Notes under the pieces: generated by a model
Database searches by the model: none
What the model saw: only the letters and a program-made list of their open reading frames with translations
Told to the model about the DNA's origin: nothing
Shown here: in pieces, positions 1 through 8,167 of the stretch
Layout: every line of letters starts with the position of its first letter
Position numbering within the stretch: position 1 is the stretch's first letter
Assembly (NCBI GenBank): GCA_963813355.1
Contig: CAWEYS010000026.1
Span: 1 to 53,675 of the forward strand
Direction of reading: 5' to 3'
From: DATAGF01 sp963813355
GTDB taxonomy: Bacteria; Actinomycetota; Thermoleophilia; Miltoncostaeales; Miltoncostaeaceae
DNA: 53,675 bases
Program-made: the position numbers and the translations under genes

Positions 1-536
1 GCGAGCCCGATCGAGGGGATCGTGACCGTGAGACCGCAGGTCTTCTTGCAGGTGTCGTTCGTGCAGATCAGGCTGCTCCCGCTGACCACGATCTTGCAGG
101 TGCCGGACGCGCCGGTGCCGCCCGCATCGGGGTCGGTGCAGTTGCAGTCAACCTCGACCGTGCCGCCCGCTCGCATCCGGGCCGTGATCGTCCCCGGCCC
201 CACCTGGATGCCGCCACCCGAGATGGCCGCGTCCAGCGTGCGCAGCGCCGCCCCGTCGAGCGACAGGGCGGCGGCGAGGGTCCACGGCCGCCGCTCGCGG
301 AGCTTCTCGAGCGCGCTCTGGAGGGTGTCGAGCCCGAAGTCCTCGGCGTCGAAGGCGGAGAGCAGGCCGCCGGCCGCGCGCCGGCCTCCCTCCCCCTCGG
401 CGCCCAGCTGCTCGGCCAGCGAGCGGCGGTCGGGGATCGGGTAGCGCAACTGCGCGAGCGCCCGCAGCTGCTCCTGCGCCGCGTCGGGCAGCAGGTCGAG
501 GAGGAACCGGCCCAGGTCGTCGTCAGCGTTCGCCAT
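1..536 (-). CDS. Cys-rich protein of unknown function (3' end outside window)
   Basis: The frame opens with ATG at 536 behind a GGGGGTG-like ribosome site and runs off the left edge, giving at least 178 residues. The N-terminal half is acidic and helical (LGRFLLDLLPDAAQEQL). From about residue 128 the protein changes character to a Gly/Thr-rich, beta-like stretch with seven cysteines in about 45 residues, including CNC and CTNDTCKKTC. There is no signal peptide, so disulfides are not obviously expected; metal binding or post-translational modification are possible. I recognise no family. It is read in the same direction as the MocR gene upstream of it, with a 41-bp gap. The opposite strand is also open here but encodes no recognisable protein. 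Confidence 0.6.
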   Translation of the reverse strand, partial: MANADDDLGRFLLDLLPDAAQEQLRALAQLRYPIPDRRSLAEQLGAEGEGGRRAAGGLLSAFDAEDFGLDTLQSALEKLRERRPWTLAAALSLDGAALRTLDAAISGGGIQVGPGTITARMRAGGTVEVDCNCTDPDAGGTGASGTCKIVVSGSSLICTNDTCKKTCGLTVTIPSIGL

Positions 537-577
537 CGTCACACCCCCGGCGCGAGCGGTCGTCGTCGGGGCGGACG

Positions 578-2035
578 CTAGACGATCAGGCTGACCGGCT
601 CCTGGGGGCGCGACCCGGTGCCGGCGTAGATCTCCCACGCGACCGAAAGGCGGCGAACGGCCTCGGCGATCACGGCCGGCTCGTGCACGAAGGGCAGCCG
701 CAGGCGGTCGGCGTGGCGGCCCTCGGCCGACAGCACCTGCCCCGGCACCACGTTGACGCCGCAGCGCTGCGCCACCTGGCCGAGCGCGCGCGCGTCCCCG
801 CCGGGCATGCGCACCCAGAGCGTGCAGCCGCCGCGGGGGGGCTCCCAGGTCCAGTCCGGGAGGTGCTCGGCCATCGAGGCCGACAGGGCGTCGTGCCCCC
901 GGACCAGGAACGCCCGGCGCTCCTCGACGGCCTCGCCGATGCGCGGCAGCAGCTCGCAGGTCAGGCTCTGCGAGGGGATCGGGCTGCCCATGTCGGCGCC
1001 GATCTTCAGGCGCTGCAGCCGGTCAACCACCGGCCGCGCCGCGCGGATCCAGCCCACCCGCAGGCCGGCCCAGAGCACCTTGCTCACCGACCCGATGGTG
1101 ATCGACGAGCCGTCCGGGGCGTGGGCGGCGATCGGGGCGGGCAGGGGCGCGTCGTCCAGCGGCAGGTGCCGCAGGGCGAGGTCCTCGACCACCGGCACGC
1201 GGTAGCGGGCCGACAGGTCGGCCACGCGGCGGCTGCGGGCCGCCGACAGCACCGAGCCCGTGGGGTTCTGGAACGCCGGGACGAGGTAGACGAAGGCCGG
1301 CCGCACCCGCTCCAGCAGGTCCTCGAGGGCCTCGGGCACGACGCCGTCGCGGTCGAGCGCGACGCCCACCGGGCGCATGCCCAGCCCGCGTGAGATGTCG
1401 AGGGCCCCGGGGTAGGTGGCCTCCTCGACGAGCAGCGACTGGCCGGCCCCGCCCAGCAGCATGACCGCCAGCCCGATGGCCTGCTGGGCCCCCGTGGTGA
1501 CGAGGATCTCGTCGGGGCGCGTGGGCAGGCCCCCGAGGGACATGTGCTCGGCGATGCGCTCGCGCAGGGCCGGCAGGCCCGCCGGCAGGTAGCCCGTCCC
1601 GCCGATGTCGCGGACGATGTCCGCCCCGCTGGTCTCCGACAGCGCCCGCGCAACCACCGAGGTGGCGGGCGGGCAGGCGGCGGTGAGCTCGATGATGCCC
1701 GGCTGGGGGCCGAGGATGCTGCTGTAGAGCTCGGCCGAGAACGGGCGCTCGGAGGCGGGCGGCGCCCCGGCGGCCCCGGCGACCCACGTGCCGCGGCCCT
1801 GGCGGCTCTCGAGCCGGCCCGCGTCCTTGAGCTCCCCGTAGGCCGTCACGACGGTCGTCCGGCTGACCGCGAGCCGGCGGGCCAGGTCGCGCTCGGTCGG
1901 GAGCATCGTGCCCGGCGGCAGCTCGCCGCGGTCCATGGCCCCCTCGACGCCGCGGGCCAGGCGCCCGTAGAGCGGGCCGGTCCCGGCGGCCCAGGAGCCG
2001 AGAAGCGTCGCGAGTCGATCGGGTTGGACCTTCAT
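578..2035 (-). CDS. MocR-type regulator (GntR winged helix fused to PLP aminotransferase-like domain)
   Basis: About 485 residues, the usual MocR length. Residues 20-90 form a GntR-type winged helix (LPTERDLARRLAVSRTTVV), followed by a linker and a fold-type I aminotransferase domain. The PLP-lysine region is visible as ITIGSVSKVLWAGLRVGWI, and YLVPAFQNPTGSVLS matches the conserved Asn-Pro-Thr-Gly stretch. MocR proteins use PLP as an effector-sensing cofactor and bind direct repeats. I start at ATG 2035 (MKVQPDRLATLLG); an upstream in-frame ATG at 2146 would add 37 residues encoded by the repeat-rich operator region, which is unlikely. No PdxS/PdxT, GABA or YczE-like membrane gene is adjacent, so its target is unknown. 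The divergent gene at 2207 is the nearest candidate. Confidence 0.88.
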   Translation of the reverse strand: MKVQPDRLATLLGSWAAGTGPLYGRLARGVEGAMDRGELPPGTMLPTERDLARRLAVSRTTVVTAYGELKDAGRLESRQGRGTWVAGAAGAPPASERPFSAELYSSILGPQPGIIELTAACPPATSVVARALSETSGADIVRDIGGTGYLPAGLPALRERIAEHMSLGGLPTRPDEILVTTGAQQAIGLAVMLLGGAGQSLLVEEATYPGALDISRGLGMRPVGVALDRDGVVPEALEDLLERVRPAFVYLVPAFQNPTGSVLSAARSRRVADLSARYRVPVVEDLALRHLPLDDAPLPAPIAAHAPDGSSITIGSVSKVLWAGLRVGWIRAARPVVDRLQRLKIGADMGSPIPSQSLTCELLPRIGEAVEERRAFLVRGHDALSASMAEHLPDWTWEPPRGGCTLWVRMPGGDARALGQVAQRCGVNVVPGQVLSAEGRHADRLRLPFVHEPAVIAEAVRRLSVAWEIYAGTGSRPQEPVSLIV

Positions 2036-2090
2036 TCGGTGCCAATGTTCTCTGATTGGCTCTTGATGTGCAAGTCCGAGTGGGGTTTTG

Positions 2091-2144
2091 TGAGTCCAAT
2101 GTGGAAAGTGAGTCCAATACCGGTCCAATGTGGCTCTATTGGAC
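2091..2144. promoter_or_regulatory. Probable MocR operator: iterated GTCCAAT sites
   Basis: Three direct copies of GTCCAAT lie at 2094-2100, 2112-2118 and 2123-2129, and one inverted copy (ATTGGAC) at 2138-2144. The first two share the longer form GTGAGTCCAAT. They sit between the MocR gene and the divergent small gene at 2207, where an autoregulator of this family would bind. The site assignment is inference from position and repetition. Confidence 0.6.
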
Positions 2145-2206
2145 ACTCACAGACACAACGGGTCGCGCGTTCTCATCGCACGCGCACGATGCCGGGAGGC
2201 GGACCG

Positions 2207-2419
2207 ATGATCGACGTGAACTGCCCCCACTGCGGCCGGGTGCTGATCGGCAGCCGCCAGATCCTCGCCCTGACCAGGGGCGAGGCCGGCATCGAGCTGG
2301 CCTACGTCTGCTGGTGCGGGCGCGCGGGCGCCGAGCTCGTGGGCAGGGCGGCGCGGCCGCGGCCGCCTCTGGCATCGGCATCCGGGAATGAAACGCGCCC
2401 CAGCGGCGTCGGGAGGTGA
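2207..2419 (+). CDS. Small zinc-ribbon-like protein
   Basis: Seventy residues starting MIDVNCPHCGRVLIG, with a second Cys pair CWC about 27 residues later, so CPHC and CWC could bind one zinc. The tail is Arg/Pro-rich. GGGAGGCGG lies just upstream of ATG 2207; an in-frame ATG at 2189 is also possible but would overlap that ribosome site. It is transcribed divergently from the MocR gene across the GTCCAAT repeats and could be its target. No specific function can be assigned. Confidence 0.55.
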   Translation: MIDVNCPHCGRVLIGSRQILALTRGEAGIELAYVCWCGRAGAELVGRAARPRPPLASASGNETRPSGVGR

Positions 2420-2486
2420 CATGTACAACATCCACCACAGCGCATCCACGCCGGGGCCGAGCGACGCGTTCCGCCCGCGGGCGGGG

Positions 2487-2800
2487 CTACGGCGTGATCG
2501 CCTCCGCCGCGGCGGCCGTCTGCCACGAGTCGAGCCGGTTGAGCCCGTCGAGGGCGGCCGTCTTGTAGCACTCCGCGAGGGTCGGGTAGTTGAAGACCGC
2601 CTCGACGAAGTGCTCGACTGACCCGCGGTAGGCCATCACGGCCTGGCCGATGTGGATCAGCTCGCTGGCGCCTTCGCCGATGATGTGGACGCCCAGGAGC
2701 TCGTGCCTGTCCCAGTGGAAGATCAGCTTCAGGAGGCCGGTGCGGTCTCCGATGATCTGGCCGCGCGCGATCTCCTGGTACTGGGCCTTGCCGACTCTAG
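2487..2800 (-). pseudogene. sthA: C-terminal remnant of soluble pyridine nucleotide transhydrogenase (SthA-like)
   Basis: From VGKAQYQEIARGQIIG to the stop, about 103 residues match the dimerisation domain of the pyridine nucleotide-disulfide oxidoreductase family. The stretches LLGVHIIGEGASELIHIGQA and FNYPTLAECYKTAALDGLNR are characteristic of Si-specific NAD(P) transhydrogenase, normally about 465 residues. The FAD and NAD domains are absent: immediately upstream of VGKA the frame is unrelated and runs into the end of the M28 gene at 2843. This is a 5'-truncated gene left by a deletion or rearrangement. An in-frame ATG at 2858 exists but adds only unrelated residues. Confidence 0.8.
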
Positions 2801-2842
2801 GGGACGCGGCCGCCTCGGAGCATGGTCGCGAAGCCCGCAGTA

Positions 2843-3739
2843 TTAACGTGATTGACACGTCTGTCGCGCGACCCGTTGCAACATCTCCACGAGCGCCTCC
2901 CCCGCGCGGTCCAGGCTGCGCGCCGAGACCTTGTCCAGGGTGTCCTCCGGGGTGTGGAAGGGCGGGTAGTCGAAGTCGATCAGGTCGATGGCCGGCACGC
3001 CCCGGTCCGCGAACGGCGTGTGGTCATCGAGGATCCGCCCCCGGGTGGTGCCGGCGGGGAACGCGTCGATCGTCCCCACGTGGCGGGCCGAGCCGCGCAG
3101 GAGGCGCCACAGGCGCTCGTCGGAGCCGGCCTCGCGCGGGATGGAGAGGTCCTTGTCGGCCACGAAGTCGACGACCACGACGGCCGCGAGCTCGTCGGCG
3201 TGGGCCGCCGCGTAGGCCTTGCTGCCGCGCAGCCCGTCCCGCAGGAAGGCCGAGTCGGGCGAGCCGGCCGGGCTCTCCTCGCCGTCGAACATGAGGAATC
3301 GGATCTCGCGCTCGCACGCGCGGCGGCCCCGTCGGAGCGCCCGCGAGAGCTCGAGGACGGTCGCCACGCCGCCGGCGCCGTCGTTGGCACCGACGAAGCC
3401 GGGGATGTCCTTGGTGTCGTAGTGCGCCCCCACCAGGACCGGCCTCCCGCGTCCCGGCAGGACGCCGACCACGTTGCGCAGCCCCCGGGGCACGGCCTCG
3501 AAGCGCCCCCGCGGCAGCCGGGTCCTCAGGCGCTCCGCAAGGGCGCGCGACGCCTCGGACCCCGCGGGCCGCGGGCCGCGGGCGACCTGCGCCCGCAGGT
3601 CGGCGAAGGCCCGGCGGGCGTCGAAGCGGCCCGCCGCGGGCTCGGCGGCCGCCCCGGCGCCGCCGCCGCCGCAGGCCACCAGGGCGGCGCCGGCGAGCAG
3701 GCAGGCGGCCATCGGCCCGAGGATCCGGCGGCGGCGCAT
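2843..3739 (-). CDS. M28-family zinc peptidase / glutaminyl-cyclase-like lipoprotein
   Basis: 298 residues from ATG 3739. The N-terminus MRRRRILGPMAACLLAG... followed by ALVAC is a lipoprotein signal with the lipobox Cys, so the enzyme is probably anchored outside the membrane. M28 metal ligands are visible in order: VGAHYDTK (His), GANDGAGG (Asp), FLMFDGEE (Glu pair), a later Asp in VVVDFVADKD, and the final His in YPPFHTPEDTLDKVS. The last motif resembles the glutaminyl-peptide cyclotransferase-like branch. Expected role: extracytoplasmic aminopeptidase or Gln cyclase. The frame is open for 132 more codons upstream but without signal-peptide logic. It ends 43 bases from the transhydrogenase remnant. 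Confidence 0.85.
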   Translation of the reverse strand: MRRRRILGPMAACLLAGAALVACGGGGAGAAAEPAAGRFDARRAFADLRAQVARGPRPAGSEASRALAERLRTRLPRGRFEAVPRGLRNVVGVLPGRGRPVLVGAHYDTKDIPGFVGANDGAGGVATVLELSRALRRGRRACEREIRFLMFDGEESPAGSPDSAFLRDGLRGSKAYAAAHADELAAVVVVDFVADKDLSIPREAGSDERLWRLLRGSARHVGTIDAFPAGTTRGRILDDHTPFADRGVPAIDLIDFDYPPFHTPEDTLDKVSARSLDRAGEALVEMLQRVARQTCQSR

Positions 3740-4115
3740 GGGGCGGGAGTGTCGCAGCGGCGCCGCCGGCGGTGAAGCGCCCCGGTCGGCGCCGGGCTCG
3801 CCGACACTTGCCTGCACGCCCGGGTCGAGACGAGTGGGCCGGGGCCGACGACCGCCGCGCCCGGCCACTAGCCGCCCAGGCGCGAGGCGCGCGATCGGCG
3901 CGCGCTCGGCGTCGAGCACGCGGCGAGCGTCTGGTGACGAGCGTCCGCAGGTCAACCGTCGCCGAGGGCGTGCCCCCCGTGAAGGGCAGAACGGCGCCCG
4001 CTGAACGACCCTCACGCGGAGGCGGTGCGGCTCGCCTCCGGGCCGGCGCCCGCCGCGCCCGGCGCGTGAGCGGTTCGTGACAGCTCCGTGACGACGGTCG
4101 TCGAGGGTATGCCCC
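3740..4115. other. Intergenic region, no gene seen
   Basis: A 376-base stretch between the divergent M28 and PAP2 genes. Several frames are open on both strands but their translations are Arg/Ala/Pro-rich and look like reading of GC-rich non-coding DNA. It presumably holds both promoters; I could not pick convincing -35/-10 pairs. Confidence 0.5.
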
Positions 4116-4958
4116 ATGGATGGGCTCATCACCACCGCGAACCCGCGCCGCCCCCGCGTTGGAGCGCTCCTGCGCTCCCTCCGGCCGTCGGCCTCGCGCG
4201 GCTGGAGCCGTGAGGCCCTCGTCTTCGCGGCCGCCTACCTCGTCTACCAGCTCTGCCGCACGGTGGCCACGGGAGCCGAGCCGCTCGCCGTGGAGAACGC
4301 GCACCGCGTCCTCGGCGCCGAGGCGGCCCTGGGGATCGACGTCGAGGCCGCCGCCCAGAGCGCCCTCGACGGCACGATCTGGCTCACCGCGCTCAGCTGG
4401 GTCTACCTCGCTGCCCAGCCGGTCGTCATCCCCCTCGCCGTGGTCTGGGTCTACCGGCGCTCGGCCCCGGTCTACCGGGTCCTGCGCAACACGCTGATCG
4501 CCGGCTGGATGGTCGCGCTGCCCGTCTACGCCCTCTTCCCCACCGCCCCGCCGCGCCTGGCGGGCCTGGGCATGCCCGACTCGGTGAGCGCCGAGAGCGG
4601 CATCGCCCTCGAGTCCGACTTCACGACCCTCTTCTACAACCCCTTCGCGGCCGTCCCGAGCCTGCACTGCGGCTTCGCCTTCGCCTGCGGGCTGGCCGTG
4701 GCCGCCGCCGCGCGCAGCCTCCCGCTGCGCGTCGCGGGCCTGGTCTGGGGCCCGCTCGTCTCCGTATCAACGGTTGTGACCGCCAACCACTACGTCATCG
4801 ATCTCGGCGCCGGGCTCGCGGTCACCGCGGCAGGGCTCGCGATCGGGCTCGCGGTGATGCGGCTCCAGGCACGACCGGCGATTTCGCCGATCCGGCCGGC
4901 GCGCGGCGCGGGGAGGCTCGACCCATCGAGCATCGCGATCGGAGGTCGTTCGTCATGA
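4116..4958 (+). CDS. PAP2-superfamily integral membrane phosphatase/phosphotransferase
   Basis: 280 residues with about six hydrophobic segments. PAP2 motif 2 is seen as PSLHCGFAFA and motif 3 as TANHYVIDLGAG, which supply the catalytic His residues. The usual first motif (KxxxxxxRP) is not obvious; a PTAPPRLAG segment precedes motif 2, as in the inositol-phosphotransferase (Aur1/Ipt1-like) branch. Likely a lipid phosphate phosphatase or head-group transferase acting at the outer membrane face. The stop overlaps the start of the next gene (ATGA, 4955), so the two are probably co-transcribed. The basic tail (IRPARGAGRLDPSS) is poorly conserved-looking. Confidence 0.82.
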   Translation: MDGLITTANPRRPRVGALLRSLRPSASRGWSREALVFAAAYLVYQLCRTVATGAEPLAVENAHRVLGAEAALGIDVEAAAQSALDGTIWLTALSWVYLAAQPVVIPLAVVWVYRRSAPVYRVLRNTLIAGWMVALPVYALFPTAPPRLAGLGMPDSVSAESGIALESDFTTLFYNPFAAVPSLHCGFAFACGLAVAAAARSLPLRVAGLVWGPLVSVSTVVTANHYVIDLGAGLAVTAAGLAIGLAVMRLQARPAISPIRPARGAGRLDPSSIAIGGRSS

Positions 4959-5146
4959 CCCCCAAGCCCTCACCCGCAGCGACCGTCACCACCGAGGACC
5001 AGGCGTCCCGGCCCTGGGCTCCCTGCCCGACCTGCTGGGGCCAACGGCGGATCTGGACCAGGGTTCAGGCCTCGAATGGCGAGGGCGCGATCCTCGTCGC
5101 CGAGACCTGCTCCGGCTGCCTCGGGATCGGCGAGGTTCTCCGATGA
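4955..5146 (+). CDS. Small zinc-finger-like protein
   Basis: Sixty-three residues with CPTCWG at 24-29 and CSGCLGIG at 53-60, spacing typical of a DnaJ/ribbon-type four-Cys zinc site. It overlaps the PAP2 gene at its start and the RsbW-like gene at its end (both ATGA), so it belongs to a translationally coupled operon. No enzyme domain. It may be a partner or regulator of the neighbouring signalling proteins; that is inference from coupling only. Confidence 0.7.
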   Translation: MTPKPSPAATVTTEDQASRPWAPCPTCWGQRRIWTRVQASNGEGAILVAETCSGCLGIGEVLR

Positions 5147-5556
5147 CCTCGGCCTCCGAGCGGGTGCCGGCCGAGCTGGACGCCCTGGCGGGGGTCCGGG
5201 ATCGCCTCGCCGCGGCGCTCGCGGCCGAGCGCTGGAGCGAGGACGCCGCGAGCCGGGTGATGACCGCCTCGACCGAGGCCATGGCCAACGCGCTGGAGCA
5301 CGGTTCAGGCCCGGGCGCACGCGTCGAGATGGCCTTCAGGGTCACCTGCCGCGCCGCGTCGGTGCGGGTGACCGACGCGGGTCGCGCCGGGCGGCGGGCC
5401 GTCACCGGCGACGAGCCGGTGGCGCCCCCCGCGACGTGCCCGTACGGCCGTGGGCGCCTGTTGATGCGGGCGCTGGCCGACGAGGTGCGGATCCGCCGTC
5501 GCGGGCAGGGCACCGAGGTGCGGCTGGGCTTCGGGCGGGACGCCGCGCCCGCCTGA
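5143..5556 (+). CDS. RsbW-like ATP-binding protein (anti-sigma factor/serine kinase fold)
   Basis: 137 residues of the GHKL ATPase fold. The N-box is STEAMANALEHG, with the Asn ligand for Mg-ATP. RVTDAGRAGR corresponds to the G1 region and GRGRLLMRALADEV to the G2 region. Length and single-domain layout match anti-sigma/anti-anti-sigma switch kinases of the RsbW/SpoIIAB type. No sigma factor or anti-sigma antagonist is adjacent; instead a NarL-type kinase follows after a 74-base gap, suggesting a signalling cluster. Its partner is unknown. Confidence 0.82.
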   Translation: MTSASERVPAELDALAGVRDRLAAALAAERWSEDAASRVMTASTEAMANALEHGSGPGARVEMAFRVTCRAASVRVTDAGRAGRRAVTGDEPVAPPATCPYGRGRLLMRALADEVRIRRRGQGTEVRLGFGRDAAPA

Positions 5557-5630
5557 GGCTCACCTGGCGGGGTCGCGCCGGGTCGGCGGCGCTCGACGGC
5601 GCCGCCCGCGGCGGTCACCATGGGCGGCCG

Positions 5631-6962
5631 ATGACGACCGGGACCGAGGCGGCACGGGGGAGCGGCGAGCCCTCGGTGCGTGGGGCCATCCTCCGCTTCG
5701 CCGTCGCCGGCCTCGTCGCCCTCGCGGTGCTGGGCATCGCCGGCAGCCTGGTGCTGCGGGACCTCGCCGAGTCGCAGGCGGTCGACGACGCCCGGCGCTA
5801 CGCGACCCTGGCCGGGCGCGGCGTCGTGGAGCCCGCGCTCACCGACGCCGCCTTCGCCGGCCGGCCGGCTGCGCTCGACGAGCTCGACCAGGCCGTGCAG
5901 GAGCGGGTGCTCAACGAGGACGTGGTGCGGGTCAAGATCTGGGCCCCGGACGGGCGGATCGTCTACTCGGACGAGCCGCGCCTCATCGGACGCCGCTACC
6001 CGCTCGGAGTGGACGAGCGCGAGGCGCTGGCGGACGGCACCACGGACGCCGAGCTCAGCGACCTCGACGAGCCCGAGAACGCGTTCGAGCGCGACGAGGG
6101 ATCGCTCCTGGAGGTGTACCTGCCGATCCGCACGCCGGAGGGCCGCCAGGCGCTGTTCGAGCTCTACCAGCGCGAGAGCGCCATCGCCGCCAGCGGCCGT
6201 GACATCGTGGTGGCGGTGCTGCCGGTGGTCGGCCGGGTCGCTGGTGTTGCTGTGGCTGATCCAGCTGCCGCTGGCCTGGTCCACCGCGCGGCGCCTTCGC
6301 GACGGCCTGCGGGAACGCGAACGGCTGTTGGAGGCCGCCCTCGAGTCGTCGTCGCTCGAGCGCCGGCGGGTGGCCGCCGACCTGCACGACGGGCCGGTCC
6401 AGGACCTCGCGGGGCTCTCGTTCTCTCTGGCCGCCGCCGCCGGGCGGGCGCCCGCGGGCACCGACGAGGCGACGGTGCGGGCGCTGCGCGACGGCGCCGA
6501 CGCGGCCCGCGAGAGCACGCGGCGCCTCCGGGCGGCCGTCGTGGACATCAACCCCGGCCGTCTGCAGGACGAGGGCCTCGCGGCGGCGATCGCCGACCTG
6601 GCGGCGCCCCTGCAGGCGCGGGGCATCCCGGTCGAGGTGGACGTCCCGGCCGCCCTCGCCCTGCCGGGGCCGGTCGAGGACCTGCTCTACCGCGCCGCGC
6701 GCGAGGGGCTTCGCAACGCCGGCGAGCACGCGGGCGCGGCGCACGTGGCGGTCGCCGCCGGCATCGCCGACGGGCGGGCCCGCCTGCGCGTGGAGGACGA
6801 CGGCGCCGGGTTCGACGAGGAGACCCGGCGGCGGCGGGCGCGAGGAGGGCCATATCGGGCTCGCGCTGGTCGAGGATCTGGCGGCGCACCTGGGCGGGCG
6901 GGCGCCAGGTGCGATCCTCCCCCGGTCAGGGAACCGTGCTCGACGTGGAGGTGCCGTTGTGA
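5631..6962 (+). CDS. NarL-family sensor histidine kinase (frameshifted)
   Basis: Starts at ATG 5631 (MTTGTEAARGSG). TM1 is around residues 20-42, followed by an extracytoplasmic sensor region, TM2 (LVLLWLIQLPLAW), then HisKA_3 with the phospho-accepting His in AADLHDGPVQDL, and an ATPase domain with REGLRNAGEHAG (N-box) and VEDDGAGFDE (G1). The product is not readable in one frame: one extra base is needed near 6231, another near 6840 and a third near 6905, after which QVRSSPGQGTVLDVEVPL ends at 6962. All three are +1 shifts in G/C-rich runs. I read these as sequence errors, but a real pseudogene is possible. The stop overlaps the GTG of the response regulator. Confidence 0.78.
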   Translation: MTTGTEAARGSGEPSVRGAILRFAVAGLVALAVLGIAGSLVLRDLAESQAVDDARRYATLAGRGVVEPALTDAAFAGRPAALDELDQAVQERVLNEDVVRVKIWAPDGRIVYSDEPRLIGRRYPLGVDEREALADGTTDAELSDLDEPENAFERDEGSLLEVYLPIRTPEGRQALFELYQRESAIAASGRDIVVAVLPVVGRVAGVAVADPAAAGLVHRAAPSRRPAGTRTAVGGRPRVVVARAPAGGRRPARRAGPGPRGALVLSGRRRRAGARGHRRGDGAGAARRRRRGPREHAAPPGGRRGHQPRPSAGRGPRGGDRRPGGAPAGAGHPGRGGRPGRPRPAGAGRGPALPRRARGASQRRRARGRGARGGRRRHRRRAGPPARGGRRRRVRRGDPAAAGARRAISGSRWSRIWRRTWAGGRQVRSSPGQGTVLDVEVPL

Positions 6963-7601
6963 TCCGCGTCGTCGTCTGCGACGACCACGCCGTGGTGCGC
7001 GCGGGCCTCGAGCAGCTCATCGCGACGTTCGAGGGCGTCGCGGTCGCCGCCGCGGCCGACGGCGGGCGGGCCGCGCTCGGCGGCGGTCGGCGAGTCGGGC
7101 GCGGACGTCGTGCTCATGGACCTCGAGATGCCGCCGCCCGACGGCATCGAGTCCACGCGCCTGCTGCGCGAGGCCCACCCGGAGGTCGCGGTGGTGATCC
7201 TGACGTCCTTCTCCGACCGGGCGCGGATCCTCGAGGCGCTCGACGCCGGCGCCGTCGGCTACCTGCTGAAGGACGCCACGCCGGCCGAGCTCGAGCGCGG
7301 GATCCGGGCGGCCGCGCGCGGGGAGGCGCCGCTCGACCCGCGCGCGGCGAGCGCGCTGCTGGCGGCGCGACCGCGGCCGTCGGCCGCCGACGGGCTGTCG
7401 CCTCGCGAGCGCGAGGTCCTCGTGTTGGTCGCCGAAGGCCTGCCGAACAAGCTCATCTCGCGTCGGCTGGGGATCAGCGAGAAGACGGTCAAGGCACATC
7501 TGACGAGCGTGTTCCGGACGATCGGGGTGGACGACCGCACCCAGGCCGCGGTATGGGCGGTGCGGCACGGGCTGGTCGACCGCCCGGCCGGGGGGTCGTA
7601 G
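6959..7601 (+). CDS. NarL/LuxR-family response regulator (frameshifted)
   Basis: GTG 6959 overlaps the kinase stop. The receiver domain starts IRVVVCDDHAVVRAGLEQL; the acceptor Asp is in VVLMDLEMPPPDG and the conserved Lys in YLLKDATPAEL. A LuxR-type HTH follows: LSPREREVLVLVAEGLPNK and ISRRLGISEKTVKAHLTSVF. Between the two halves the frame changes near 7079, where CTCGGCGGCGGTCGG has one base too many; without it the protein is about 213 residues, the normal length. With the kinase upstream it forms a two-component pair. Its targets are unknown. Confidence 0.82.
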
Positions 7602-7653
7602 GACCGAGGTCCGATTGCCGGCCGTCCCCGGCCCGGGCCATCCTCGGAGTGCC

Positions 7654-8079
7654 GTGCCCCGCACCCGACGCCCCGCGATCGCCATCGCGGCCCTCGCCGC
7701 CGCGCTCTGCGCGGCCCTGTGCGCCGGCGGCCCGGCGCAGGCGCGCGACGGCGGCGGGGATGGCGGCGACCGGGTCGAGGTGCGGGTCCAGGGGGTATGC
7801 GGCACCAGCAGCAGGGCCGAGCTGCGCCTGCGCGCCGACGGCGAGGAGATCCGCGTCGACGCCCGCGTGCGGACGTCCAAGCGGGGCGTCTGGCGCGTGT
7901 CGGTCTTCCACGAGCGCCGCCTTGCCGTCCGCGCCCGCGTGCGGGTCACCCGCGGGGAGGCGCGGCTTCGAGTACCGCGCCTTCCTCTCCGACTACGAGG
8001 GCCCCGACGCGTCCGGTTCCGCGCCGTCGCCCCGAGCGGCGAGACGTGCGCGGCCGCCGCCACGGCGGCGGGGTCCTAG
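7654..8079 (+). CDS. Small secreted protein, unknown function
   Basis: GTG 7654 follows a GGAG. The N-terminus (RRPAIAIAALAAALCAALCA...PAQA) is a Sec signal peptide. The mature part is about 110 residues, basic, with two cysteines (VCGTSS and SGETCAA). Translation in one frame gives an Arg/Leu/Pro-rich stretch around residues 105-120, whereas the neighbouring frame reads FEYRAFLSDYEGPDA there, which looks like real protein. A +1 error near 7967 and a compensating -1 near 8011 would restore it. Probably a stable beta protein outside the cell; I recognise no family. Confidence 0.6.
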   Translation: MPRTRRPAIAIAALAAALCAALCAGGPAQARDGGGDGGDRVEVRVQGVCGTSSRAELRLRADGEEIRVDARVRTSKRGVWRVSVFHERRLAVRARVRVTRGEARLRVPRLPLRLRGPRRVRFRAVAPSGETCAAAATAAGS

Positions 8080-8167
8080 GACCCATGTCGCATCGAGAGC
8101 GCGACCGGCCCTCCGGCACGGTGAAGGGGCACGGCGCCACCGGGGCGCCGCCTGCTGGGAGGTTGGG

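Noticed and set aside
22..444. Plus-strand open frame at the left edge
   Set aside because: Pro/Ser/Arg-rich translation without domains; the minus strand has a start with ribosome site and a coherent protein.
6231..6962. Programmed frameshifting in the sensor kinase
   Set aside because: Three shifts in one gene and similar +1 events in unrelated neighbours without slippery-site/stem-loop signatures favour sequence errors.
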